This document shows, piece after piece, positions 12,988 through 19,226 of a stretch of DNA of 19,226 nt. The notes beneath the pieces are model-generated. The model worked only from the letters and a program-made list of their open reading frames with translations. It was not told the DNA's origin and did no database searches. Position 1 is the stretch's first letter. Every line of letters starts with the position of its first letter. The stretch is from Gammaproteobacteria bacterium (GTDB lineage Bacteria > Pseudomonadota > Gammaproteobacteria > Steroidobacterales > Woeseiaceae): positions 1-19,226 of the forward strand of contig JAOUNK010000017.1 of NCBI GenBank assembly GCA_029881015.1, given 5' to 3'. Position numbers and translations under genes: made by a program.

Positions 12988-14332
12988 ACGCGCCCGCGAT
13001 GGTCATTTCGTCCACCAGGATCGAACCGCAACGAATGCCGCTGCGCATGTCCTGGTCATCGCCAATCGCGGCTATACGCTGGTACAGCTCCCGCAGGTTA
13101 CCGGCGATGGTGACTTCGTGAACCGGGTACTGGATCTCGCCGTTCTCGACCCAGTGGCCTACCGCGCCGCGAGAGTAGTCGCCGGTCACGCTGTTGACGC
13201 CCTGTCCGATCAGCTCCCTGACAAGCAACCCGGTGCCCATTTCACGCAGCAATGCTTCCTGGCCCAGGCCCCCGCCCGGAACGATCAGGTTCTGCGTTCC
13301 GCCCGCATTGGCGGTCGTCGTCAGGCCCAACCGGCGCGCTGAATAGCTGCTGAGCACGTAGCCCTGCAATACCCCGCCGGCCACGATATCGCGATCGTAG
13401 GTCGCAACACCCTCGCTGTCGTAGGCCGCGCTCGCCATGGCGCCCGGGAGGTGAGGTCGTTCCTGGATATTGACGAAATCCGGGAACAGTTTTTCGCCCG
13501 CGGCGTCGAGCAGGAACGATGCACGCCGATACTGGGCACCGCCGGCGATAGCGCCAATGGCGTGCCCGATAAACCCACGTGCAAGCTCCGGAATGTAAAG
13601 AACAGGTGCCCGCGTCGTCTTGATCTTGCGCGCGCCGAGACGACCCACCGTCTTGCTGGCCGCTGCCCTGCCGACGTCGGCCGCGGCTTCGAGCTCGTCG
13701 GCCCTGCGCGCCGACGTGTAGTGATAGTCGCGCTGCATCACACCGTCTGCTTCGGCCAGCAAGATGCAGGTAATGCTGTGACTGGTCTTCGAGAAGCTGC
13801 CCATGAAACCGTGCGTGTTGCCATAGGCACGCGTACCCCGGTTCGTCGATACCGTCGCTCCCTCGGAATTGCTGATGCGTTTGTCGGACTGCAGCCCGGC
13901 CGCCTCCGATTCGATCGCGAGGGCGATCGCCGCGTCGGCATCGAGACTCCAGGGGTGATCGAGATCGAGATCCCTCGGATCCCTGCACATGAGCTCGGCG
14001 TCGGCGAGGCCCGCGAACTTGTCCTCGGCAGTCAACGTGGCGAATGTGCACGCCTTGGCAACCGTTTCACGAATGGCGGCCGGTGACAGATCCGACGTAC
14101 TCGCATTGCCCTTGCGCGAGTCCTTGAACACGGTTATGCCGATGCCGCGATCACTCGTGTATTCGAGACTCTCGACGTCTCCAAGGCGAGCTGTAGCGGA
14201 CAGCCCGGAGTCCTGGCTTGCAGCCGCCTCGGCCTGGTCGACGCCCCGCTGCCTGGCTTCATCAAGCGCCAGTTCCACGAGGTTTTCCAATTCGGCGCGG
14301 TCGAGCGATTCGCGCTTCGCAAGTGTGCCCAT
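12986..14332 (-). CDS. pmbA: Metalloprotease subunit PmbA (TldE)
   Basis: 448 aa from ATG 14330-14332. PmbA is the partner of TldD in the TldD/TldE heterodimeric peptidase that matures peptides such as microcin B17 and degrades the antitoxin CcdA in E. coli. Family features are GIGITVFKDSRKGNASTSDLS (about 47-67), the SNSEGATVSTNRGTRAYGNTHGF block, RDYHYTSARR, and the C-terminal GVNSVTGDYSRGAVGHWVENGEIQYPVHEVTIAGN. As expected for this subunit it has no HExxxH motif; that is in TldD (18322 onward). GAAG (Shine-Dalgarno-like) precedes the ATG. A longer in-frame extension to 14554 would overlap the divergent yjgA gene and is rejected. Adjacent and divergent to yjgA, as in many Gammaproteobacteria. 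Confidence 0.96.
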   Translation of the reverse strand: MGTLAKRESLDRAELENLVELALDEARQRGVDQAEAAASQDSGLSATARLGDVESLEYTSDRGIGITVFKDSRKGNASTSDLSPAAIRETVAKACTFATLTAEDKFAGLADAELMCRDPRDLDLDHPWSLDADAAIALAIESEAAGLQSDKRISNSEGATVSTNRGTRAYGNTHGFMGSFSKTSHSITCILLAEADGVMQRDYHYTSARRADELEAAADVGRAAASKTVGRLGARKIKTTRAPVLYIPELARGFIGHAIGAIAGGAQYRRASFLLDAAGEKLFPDFVNIQERPHLPGAMASAAYDSEGVATYDRDIVAGGVLQGYVLSSYSARRLGLTTTANAGGTQNLIVPGGGLGQEALLREMGTGLLVRELIGQGVNSVTGDYSRGAVGHWVENGEIQYPVHEVTIAGNLRELYQRIAAIGDDQDMRSGIRCGSILVDEMTIAGA

Positions 14333-14358
14333 ATCTTCTGAAGAATTCCTTTGGCTAA

Positions 14359-14387
14359 CTGCCAGTCGGCCCGTCACATGGTAGACT
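14359..14387 (+). promoter_or_regulatory. Promoter candidate for the yjgA-purE-purK unit
   Basis: CTGCCA (14359-14364), 17-bp spacer, TAGACT (14382-14387). Predicted start near 14394, followed by a small TCCCGG/CCGGGA hairpin (14387-14400) and GGGAGG (14415-14420). Confidence 0.35.
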
Positions 14388-14431
14388 CCCGGCCCCGGGA
14401 TCGCAGCCGACCGCGGGAGGTACTTTAGCCG

Positions 14432-14698
14432 GTGGACGATACAAAGCCCAGTAAAAGCGAGAGAAAGCGTACATACCTCGCACTGCAAAAACTCGGCGAG
14501 GAGCTCATCATGCTTCGCGACGCCGACCTGCAGTCGTTGCCACTGGACGAACACCTTCTCGAGGCAGTCGTCGAGGCGCGCCAGATCAAGTCACACGGTG
14601 CATTGCGGCGCCAGAAGCAGTACATCGGCAAGTTGATGGGCGCCCTTGAGGACGCCGAACCCATTCGCGCGGCACTCGAGAAGCTGCGTCGTCAATAA
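14432..14698 (+). CDS. Short YjgA/DarP-like (DUF615) ribosome-associated protein
   Basis: 88 aa. The N-terminal region KSERKRTYLALQKLGEELIML, the LPLDEHLLEAVVEARQIKSHGALRRQKQYIGKLM block and DAEPIRAALEKLRRQ align with the first half of E. coli YjgA (SKSEIKRDAEELKRLG, AQRIKMEGRRRQLQLIGKM, EPIRQALDKL). YjgA/DarP binds late 50S assembly intermediates. E. coli YjgA is about 183 aa; here the second half, after the EPIR-ALEKL helix, is absent and a TAA follows directly. GTG 14432 is the only upstream start before an in-frame TAG; GGGAGG lies 11 nt before it. Divergent from pmbA, the usual neighbour, and 22 nt before purE. The family is fairly certain; whether the shortened form is functional is open. 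Confidence 0.85.
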   Translation: MDDTKPSKSERKRTYLALQKLGEELIMLRDADLQSLPLDEHLLEAVVEARQIKSHGALRRQKQYIGKLMGALEDAEPIRAALEKLRRQ

Positions 14699-14708
14699 CA
14701 GGTGATGA

Positions 14709-14714
14709 TAGAAT
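14709..14714 (+). promoter_or_regulatory. -10-like TAGAAT just before purE
   Basis: TAGAAT ends 6 nt before the purE ATG (14721), inside the 22-nt yjgA-purE gap, with no Shine-Dalgarno and no clear -35. A possible internal, leaderless start. Confidence 0.35.
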
Positions 14715-14720
14715 TGCAGA

Positions 14721-15209
14721 ATGAGTATTGACGTCGGCATTATCATGGGCTCGCGCTCCGACTGGGAGACGATGCGTCATGCCAGCGAGACACTCGACGA
14801 GCTCGGGGTTTCCTACGAAGTGCAGGTAGTCTCCGCGCACCGCACGCCCGATCTGTTGTTCGCGTACGCGGGCTCAGCCGCCGAGCGCGGTCTCAAGGTA
14901 ATTATCGCCGGCGCCGGTGGTGCCGCTCATCTGCCCGGCATGGCGGCATCGAAGACGCGCGTGCCGGTTCTGGGCGTACCCGTACAGTCCAAGGCACTCA
15001 ACGGCATGGATTCCCTGCTCTCGATCGCTCAGATGCCCGCTGGAATACCGGTTGGCTGTATGGCGATCGGGCGGGCCGGCGCCGTCAATGCGGCTTTGCT
15101 GGCGGCGGCCATTCTCGCCAATGAAGACGCGGCCATCGCCGGGGCCCTCGACACGTTCCGCAAAGACCAGACCGACAGGGTGCTGGGCGACAGCGACCCG
15201 CGCAAGTAA
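14721..15209 (+). CDS. purE: N5-carboxyaminoimidazole ribonucleotide mutase
   Basis: 162 aa, class I PurE. Moves the carboxylate of N5-CAIR to give CAIR in purine synthesis; forms an octamer. It has GSRSDW (10-15), SAHRTP (38-43, with the catalytic histidine H40) and GAGGAAHLPGM (64-74), then GVPVQSKALNGMDSLLSIAQMPAGIPVG. It lies 3 nt before purK, and the two enzymes act consecutively, so they are translated from one message. No ribosome-binding site precedes the ATG. Confidence 0.98.
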   Translation: MSIDVGIIMGSRSDWETMRHASETLDELGVSYEVQVVSAHRTPDLLFAYAGSAAERGLKVIIAGAGGAAHLPGMAASKTRVPVLGVPVQSKALNGMDSLLSIAQMPAGIPVGCMAIGRAGAVNAALLAAAILANEDAAIAGALDTFRKDQTDRVLGDSDPRK

Positions 15210-15212
15210 CTC

Positions 15213-16289
15213 ATGCGTATCGGTATCATCGGAGCCGGCCAACTGGGCCAGATGCTGGGCTACGCGGCCCGCGATCTCGGCGTCGAGTGCTGTTTTCTCG
15301 ATCCGTCCGACGCGCCACCGGCCGCAGACTGCGGAGAGGTCATTCAGCGGCCGTTCGACGACGCCGATGCGCTCGCCAGCCTGGCGGCAGAGTGCGACGT
15401 CATCACCTATGAATTCGAGAACGTGCCGGTCGCCGCGTTGCACAGGATTGAAGGCAAGGTGCCGGTGTATCCGCCCGCCGCGGCCCTGCGGCACGCCCAG
15501 GATCGTCTCGACGAGAAACGCCTGTTCGACCAGCTGGACATTCCACTGCCGGGATACCGCACGGTCGACACGCGCAAGGACATCCTGGACGCGATTGACG
15601 ATCTCGGGTTGCCCGTGGTCATCAAGACGCGCCGTCTGGGCTACGACGGCAAAGGCCAGAGCGTCATCCGCACACTCGACGACGTCGACGAGGCCTGGAA
15701 GGCGCTGGGCGGAAGCCCGCTCATTGCCGAGCAGTGGGTCAGCTTCGACTACGAGGTATCGGCCATCGGCGCACGCAACGTCGACGGCGACATCGTCATT
15801 TACCCGCTCAGCCGCAATGTCCACGAGGATGGAATCCTGCGGACGTCCTGCTCACCGGTTGATGCAGCTCGGCTCGCTGACCGTGCCGAGACCTACGTGC
15901 GGCGCCTGCTTGGCCACCTCAATTACGTCGGTGTGCTGGCCCTCGAGCTGTTCGTTTGCGACGACGACCTCATGGCCAATGAATTTGCCCCGCGGGTACA
16001 CAACTCGGGGCACTGGACGATCGAAGGCTCCGCTACGAGCCAGTTCGAGAACCACTTGAGGGCCGTGCTGAACAGACCACTCGGCTCAACCAAGAGTCTC
16101 GGCCACGCCGGCATGGTCAATCTGATCGGCACCATTCCGGACACGGCGCGAGCGCTGAAACACGGTGTGTTGCACGACTACGGCAAAGCACCGCGGCCCG
16201 GCCGCAAACTCGGCCATATTACGGTTACCGCCGAAAGCGCCGCCGAACGCGACGCGTTTGTCGACATAATCAGGCGAAATGTGACCTAG
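15213..16289 (+). CDS. purK: N5-carboxyaminoimidazole ribonucleotide synthase
   Basis: 358 aa, ATP-grasp fold. Converts AIR, bicarbonate and ATP to N5-CAIR, the substrate of PurE. It has GAGQLGQML (7-15) at the N-terminus, EFENVP (67-72), KTRRLGYDGKGQ (138-149, the ATP-grasp glycine loop), EQWVSFDYEVSAIGAR, and NEFAPRVHNSGHWTIEG (about 255-271, metal and substrate site). The presence of PurK shows this organism uses the two-enzyme N5-CAIR route. The 3-nt spacing to purE implies translational coupling, since no separate ribosome-binding site is evident. The next gene (ExeA-like) is 66 nt downstream and has its own -10-like element. Confidence 0.98.
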   Translation: MRIGIIGAGQLGQMLGYAARDLGVECCFLDPSDAPPAADCGEVIQRPFDDADALASLAAECDVITYEFENVPVAALHRIEGKVPVYPPAAALRHAQDRLDEKRLFDQLDIPLPGYRTVDTRKDILDAIDDLGLPVVIKTRRLGYDGKGQSVIRTLDDVDEAWKALGGSPLIAEQWVSFDYEVSAIGARNVDGDIVIYPLSRNVHEDGILRTSCSPVDAARLADRAETYVRRLLGHLNYVGVLALELFVCDDDLMANEFAPRVHNSGHWTIEGSATSQFENHLRAVLNRPLGSTKSLGHAGMVNLIGTIPDTARALKHGVLHDYGKAPRPGRKLGHITVTAESAAERDAFVDIIRRNVT

Positions 16290-16340
16290 TCGCCGCAGGT
16301 ACATGAGACAGGGTCATACCCGGATGGCCGAAAAAGCAGG

Positions 16341-16346
16341 TAAACT
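16341..16346 (+). promoter_or_regulatory. -10-like TAAACT just before the ATPase-FHA gene
   Basis: TAAACT ends 9 nt before the ATG at 16356. No Shine-Dalgarno and no recognisable -35. Possible leaderless start. Confidence 0.3.
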
Positions 16347-16355
16347 CGTTCCCAC

Positions 16356-17681
16356 ATGTCGTACTTAAGCCATTTCAACCTCCAGGAACAGCCGTTCCGG
16401 CTGACCCCGGACCCGGATTTCCTGTATTGGAGCAAGCAGCACGCTCGCGCCAAGGCCTACATGGAGTCGACCATCTGGCTCGCGGACGGATTCGTGGTCA
16501 TAACGGGTGAAATCGGCTCGGGAAAGACGACGCTGCTGCAATCCTTCCTGTCCGAGCTCGACGACGATGTCGTCTACGCAATGGTCTCTCAGACACAGCT
16601 CACGGCCACCCAGTTCCTGCAGGCCGTTCTGACAGAATTCGGTTTCAAACCCTTCAACCAGCGCAAGGTTGAGCTGCTCGACACGCTCAATATGTTCCTG
16701 ATCGAGCAGTACTCGCTCGGCAAGAAGGTCGTGCTCATCGTCGATGAGGCACAGAACCTCTCGCACAAGGTGCTCGAGGAAATTCGCCTGATCTCAGGGA
16801 TCGAGACGCATAAGGAGAAGGTTCTGCGCATCATCCTGGCCGGCCAGCCCGAGCTGCGGGATGCACTCGAATCTCCGGGCCTCAAGCAGCTCGTCCAGCG
16901 TGTTCGCCTGCGTTTTCACGTCGGGCCGCTCGACCGCCGCGAGATGCAGGAGTACGTCGAACACCGCCTGGAAGTGGCGGGCGCAGCGACCCAACTGTTC
17001 GAAGAGGATACGTTCGACAAGATCTACCGCTATACCGGCGGCGTGCCGCGTCTCATCAACACGCTCTGTGATACGGCCCTGCTGTGCGCTTTCGCCGATG
17101 AGAAGCGCAAGGTCGGGCTGGAGGATGTTGCGGCCGCCGTTACCGAACTCAGCTGGGAAGAGCATGAAAGCAACACAGGTATCCACGAGAAGTTGCAGCA
17201 GATTCAAAAGCGAGAAGTCAATGACTCGGACGTCACCCGTATCCAAGTACGGCACGACGGCGAGATTATCGAGGAACTTGCTTTCCCGCTCGGTCGTGTG
17301 ATCGTTGGTCGATCCTCGGACAACGAGGTCTATATCAAGAGCAAGTTCGTCAGTCGCCACCACGCGCAATTGGTTAGTGACGAGAACGGTTGCGTCATCG
17401 AGGATCTGAACAGCACCAACGGCGTTTTCCTCGGCGAAAGACAGGTCAAGAAATACCGTCTTCGCGACGGTGACGTCGTATCGCTGGGTGTGCACGAAAT
17501 CGTCTATCACGATCTGCGGCTGCGAAACGAGGTGTTCGAAGATCAGCTCGACTCCCGCCCGGATGAGATAGCCGAAGACATGGCTGACGATATCGCCGAC
17601 GACATGGTTAATGAAGGGCTCGAGAATTCACTCGGTGAGGGCGGGTCCAATGACCAGGACTCCGCCGTCATAAAGCTGTAG
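16356..17681 (+). CDS. ExeA/GspA-like AAA ATPase with C-terminal FHA domain
   Basis: 441 aa. The N-terminal part (1-265) begins YLSHFNLQEQPFRLTPDPDFLYWS, the hallmark of ExeA/GspA-type ATPases, with Walker A GEIGSGKTT (51-59), Walker B VVLIVDEAQ (125-133, D130-E131) and the sensor-like ILAGQPELRD (160-169). A linker leads to an FHA domain (about 300-390) with VGRSSDNEV (G318, R319, S320), SRHHA (334-338) and NSTNG (352-356), the residues that bind phosphothreonine. The tail is acidic and repetitive (DEIAEDMADDIADDM). ExeA relatives carry a peptidoglycan-binding domain and help assemble the type II secretin; others sit in exopolysaccharide loci. Here the peptidoglycan domain is replaced by FHA and no secretion, pilus or exopolysaccharide gene is nearby. 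The partner and role are unknown; control by a Ser/Thr kinase is an inference. Confidence 0.9.
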   Translation: MSYLSHFNLQEQPFRLTPDPDFLYWSKQHARAKAYMESTIWLADGFVVITGEIGSGKTTLLQSFLSELDDDVVYAMVSQTQLTATQFLQAVLTEFGFKPFNQRKVELLDTLNMFLIEQYSLGKKVVLIVDEAQNLSHKVLEEIRLISGIETHKEKVLRIILAGQPELRDALESPGLKQLVQRVRLRFHVGPLDRREMQEYVEHRLEVAGAATQLFEEDTFDKIYRYTGGVPRLINTLCDTALLCAFADEKRKVGLEDVAAAVTELSWEEHESNTGIHEKLQQIQKREVNDSDVTRIQVRHDGEIIEELAFPLGRVIVGRSSDNEVYIKSKFVSRHHAQLVSDENGCVIEDLNSTNGVFLGERQVKKYRLRDGDVVSLGVHEIVYHDLRLRNEVFEDQLDSRPDEIAEDMADDIADDMVNEGLENSLGEGGSNDQDSAVIKL

Positions 17682-17694
17682 CGGGCGGCTGGGT

Positions 17695-17913
17695 TCAGTA
17701 GTCCTGGCGCTGCCCGACGCGGCGATCCGTCACACGGTGATCGCGCCGCTTCAATAACACCACGAGTCCGGCGACCAGGCAGATAAAGCCGAAGACGAAG
17801 CAGATTGTCGGCATGTACCAGTAATCGAGATACAGCGACAGGCCGAGCGAAACCACCCCCGCGAGCAGGTAGAAGTACGGCAGACTTTCGTATATTGGCT
17901 TGGAAACCCACAT
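17695..17913 (-). CDS. Small two-TM membrane protein
   Basis: 72 aa, not recognised. Two hydrophobic helices (about 13-30, YFYLLAGVVSLGLSLYL, and 34-54, MPTICFVFGFICLVAGLVVLL) are separated by a tight DYWYMP turn; the end is strongly basic (KRRDHRVTDRRVGQRQ), so both termini are probably cytoplasmic. The start is ATG 17911-17913; a GGAG about 15 nt upstream is rather far. Convergent with the ATPase-FHA gene (13-nt gap) and downstream, on the same strand, of the 56-aa peptide gene, with a terminator in between. The hydrophobic pattern and clean ending support a real gene; the function is unknown. Confidence 0.7.
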   Translation of the reverse strand: MWVSKPIYESLPYFYLLAGVVSLGLSLYLDYWYMPTICFVFGFICLVAGLVVLLKRRDHRVTDRRVGQRQDY

Positions 17914-17965
17914 GGCAATTCATTCTCCATAGCCGGAGGCACAAGTAAAGTACCCTAAATACGAA

Positions 17966-17988
17966 AGACCCGGCCTAAGGCCGGGTCT
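17966..17988 (-). terminator. Terminator of the 56-aa peptide gene
   Basis: AGACCCGGCC (17966-17975), TAA loop, GGCCGGGTCT (17979-17988): a 10-bp GC-rich stem. Read on the minus strand it is followed by TTTCGTATTT. About 40 nt after the peptide gene's stop codon. Confidence 0.85.
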
Positions 17989-18026
17989 CGTGGACTTGTC
18001 GCTCTTTCTAAGCCCTTGATTCCGGC

Positions 18027-18197
18027 TCAGGAGCGACCGACTCCGAACAGACCCATGATGCGCGAGAGTATCGACTCCGAGAGGCCGTCGACGGCCAGAT
18101 CGGGCTCGAATTCCCCGGCATCGCCGCGTAATCCCTGCACGAACTGCTGGGAGTTGGCGTCCATGTCGAATTCTGTGATTGTGTTTTCGAATGCCAT
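18027..18197 (-). CDS. 56-aa acidic peptide of unknown function
   Basis: 56 aa from ATG 18195-18197. AAGGAGG (18207-18213 on the plus strand as CCTCCTT) is a perfect Shine-Dalgarno 9 nt upstream, the strongest in the window, which rules out the longer in-frame start at 18221. The N-terminal two-thirds is acidic (ENTITEFDMD, GDAGEFEPDLAVDG); the last 16 residues (ESILSRIMGLFGVGRS) are amphipathic to hydrophobic with two arginines. No cysteine, signal peptide or known motif. It has its own promoter with a CRP-type site and its own terminator, so it is a monocistronic unit probably expressed at a high level. It lies immediately downstream of tldD. I do not recognise the family. Confidence 0.75.
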   Translation of the reverse strand: MAFENTITEFDMDANSQQFVQGLRGDAGEFEPDLAVDGLSESILSRIMGLFGVGRS

Positions 18198-18225
18198 CGT
18201 CGTATCCCTCCTTAGAGACACGACA

Positions 18226-18231
18226 ACTCTA
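18226..18231 (-). promoter_or_regulatory. -10 element of the 56-aa peptide gene
   Basis: On the minus strand TAGAGT. Predicted start near 18219, leaving a 21-nt leader that holds AAGGAGG. The -35 region (TTCATT, 16 bp upstream) is poor, as usual for activator-dependent promoters. Confidence 0.5.
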
Positions 18232-18252
18232 CCCGCAAGATATGTTGAATGA

Positions 18253-18268
18253 AGTGAGATAATTCACA
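18253..18268 (-). promoter_or_regulatory. CRP/Vfr binding site, class II position
   Basis: Minus strand TGTGA-ATTATC-TCACT, 9 of 10 core positions matching the CRP consensus TGTGA-N6-TCACA. Its centre (18260.5) is 41.5 bp upstream of the predicted transcription start (18219), the exact class II activation spacing. The window's own CRP-type regulator has the residues needed to bind it. Confidence 0.65.
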
Positions 18269-18321
18269 CTGTTGACCGTGAAGTCGCAGAAATTCGGCTT
18301 ATGTGAAATCGCCGGCGCCCG

Positions 18322-19226
18322 CTATGCCGTCCCGCCGACCGTTAACTCGTCGATCTTGAGCGTCGGTTGTCCAACACCCACGGGCACCGACTGCCCTTCC
18401 TTGCCGCAGGTTCCGACGCCGGTATCGAGTTTGAGATCGGTGCCCACCATGGAGATCTTGTGCAGCGCTTCGGGACCATCGCCGATCAGCATCGCGCCCT
18501 TAACCGGTGAGGTGACCTTCCCGTCTTCGATCAGGTAGGCCTCGCTGGCAGAAAACACGAACTTGCCGGACGTTATGTCGACCTGGCCACCGCCGAAGTT
18601 CGGCGCGTACAACCCCTTCCTGACGGAGGCGATTATCTCGGCCGGGTCGTGCTTGCCGGCAAGCATGTAGGTATTGGTCATGCGCGGCATGGGGATGTGC
18701 GCGAATGACTCGCGTCGCCCGTTGCCGGTGGGTTGAACACCCATCAGGCGCGCATTCAGCTTGTCTTGCATGTAGCCGCGCAGAATGCCGTTCTCAACGA
18801 GCACCGTGTTCTGGCCCGGCGTGCCCTCGTCGTCGACCGACAGTGAACCTCGGCGATTCGCGATCGTGCCGTCATCGACGATCGTGCACAGGTCCGACGC
18901 GACTCTTTCACCGATCTTGCCGGTGAAAGCCGAGACGCCCTTGCGATTGAAGTCGCCTTCGAGCCCGTGACCCACGGCCTCGTGCAGCAGGATTCCAGGC
19001 CAGCCGTTGCCGAGTACGACCGGCATGGTGCCGGCCGGTGCGGGCTGTGCCTCGAGCTGCACAATCGCCTGGCGTACCGCCTCTTGTGCAAACTCGAGCG
19101 GGAGGTCGCCGTCAAGAAAATAGCTGAGATCTGCCCGCGCACCGCCGCCGGAATAGCCCTGCTCACGGCGCCCGCCCTGCTCGAGAATCACGCTCACATT
19201 GAGGCGAATCAAGGGGCGGACGTCGG
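18322..19226 (-). CDS. tldD: Metalloprotease subunit TldD, C-terminal part
   Basis: Partial: 300 codons plus stop are visible and the reading frame stays open to the window edge (DVRPLIRLNVSV continues upstream), about 60% of the usual 480 aa. HEAVGHGLEGD contains the zinc-binding HExxxH motif of the TldD subunit; the C-terminal GTCGKEGQSVPVGVGQP carries the conserved cysteine. The segments YSGGGAR, FTGKIGERVASDLCTIVDDGT, NARLMGVQPTGNGRRESFAHIPMPRMTNTYM and GLYAPNFGGGQVDITSGKFVFSASEAYLIEDG are all typical. With PmbA (12986-14332) it would form the TldD/TldE peptidase in the cytoplasm. The two genes are 4 kb apart and transcribed in the same direction, not as one operon. The TTG at 19210-19212 is internal, not the start. 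Confidence 0.96.
   Translation of the reverse strand, partial: DVRPLIRLNVSVILEQGGRREQGYSGGGARADLSYFLDGDLPLEFAQEAVRQAIVQLEAQPAPAGTMPVVLGNGWPGILLHEAVGHGLEGDFNRKGVSAFTGKIGERVASDLCTIVDDGTIANRRGSLSVDDEGTPGQNTVLVENGILRGYMQDKLNARLMGVQPTGNGRRESFAHIPMPRMTNTYMLAGKHDPAEIIASVRKGLYAPNFGGGQVDITSGKFVFSASEAYLIEDGKVTSPVKGAMLIGDGPEALHKISMVGTDLKLDTGVGTCGKEGQSVPVGVGQPTLKIDELTVGGTA

Noticed and set aside
14333..14554. N-terminal extension of pmbA
   Set aside because: The open frame continues upstream but overlaps the divergent yjgA gene and has no family similarity; ATG 14330-14332 gives the normal PmbA length.
14874..15824. 316-aa minus-strand ORF
   Set aside because: Lies antisense to purE and purK, whose catalytic motifs are unmistakable; typical GC-rich shadow frame.
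16277..16292. TGTGA at the purK end as a CRP site
   Set aside because: The partner half-site is absent (CGCCG).

Overview
The window looks like a chromosomal core segment of a GC-rich, aerobic gammaproteobacterium. Supporting signs are the ygfB / zapB-like / zapA / 6S RNA / formyl-THF cyclo-ligase synteny, a ubiquinone hydroxylase of the Coq7 type, a CRP/Vfr-type regulator, DjlA, and the pmbA / yjgA divergent pair. A marine lineage such as Woeseiaceae or a relative is possible, but that is a guess. No phage, CRISPR array, insertion sequence with a transposase, or plasmid region was seen.

Layout. 1-207 is the N-terminus of YgfB (minus). 256-1650 (plus) holds a ZapB-like coiled-coil protein, ZapA, 6S RNA and 5-formyltetrahydrofolate cyclo-ligase. 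1967-2335 is an extremely lysine-rich histone H1/AlgP-like protein built on 54-bp DNA repeats and closed by a textbook terminator. 2483-5678 (plus) has rpiA, a lipoprotein amidohydrolase and a YajG-like lipoprotein. 5732-7602 (minus) has tRNA-Gln(CUG), rpsI, rplM and a DUF481 outer-membrane protein. 7691-9091 (plus) has coq7 and a crp/vfr ortholog. 9099-9198 is a palindromic REP/BIME-like element that supplies the stop codon of rpe. 9186-10654 (minus) has rpe and djlA. 10726-12970 (plus) has purC and a YihY membrane protein. 12986-14332 is pmbA (minus). 14432-17681 (plus) has a short yjgA, purE, purK and an ExeA-like ATPase fused to an FHA domain. 17695-19226 (minus) has a two-TM small protein, a 56-aa acidic peptide and the C-terminal part of tldD.

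Genes that work together: three purine-biosynthesis genes (purC, purE, purK) lie near each other; rpiA and rpe are both non-oxidative pentose-phosphate enzymes; rplM-rpsI form the classic ribosomal operon; and pmbA and tldD encode the two halves of one peptidase. The window encodes a CRP-type regulator and also contains one strong CRP-like site, placed ideally for class II activation in front of the 56-aa peptide gene. Several plus-strand genes carry a -10-like hexamer only 6-9 nt before the ATG and lack a good ribosome-binding site, suggesting leaderless transcripts. No promoter or structure call has been tested computationally.
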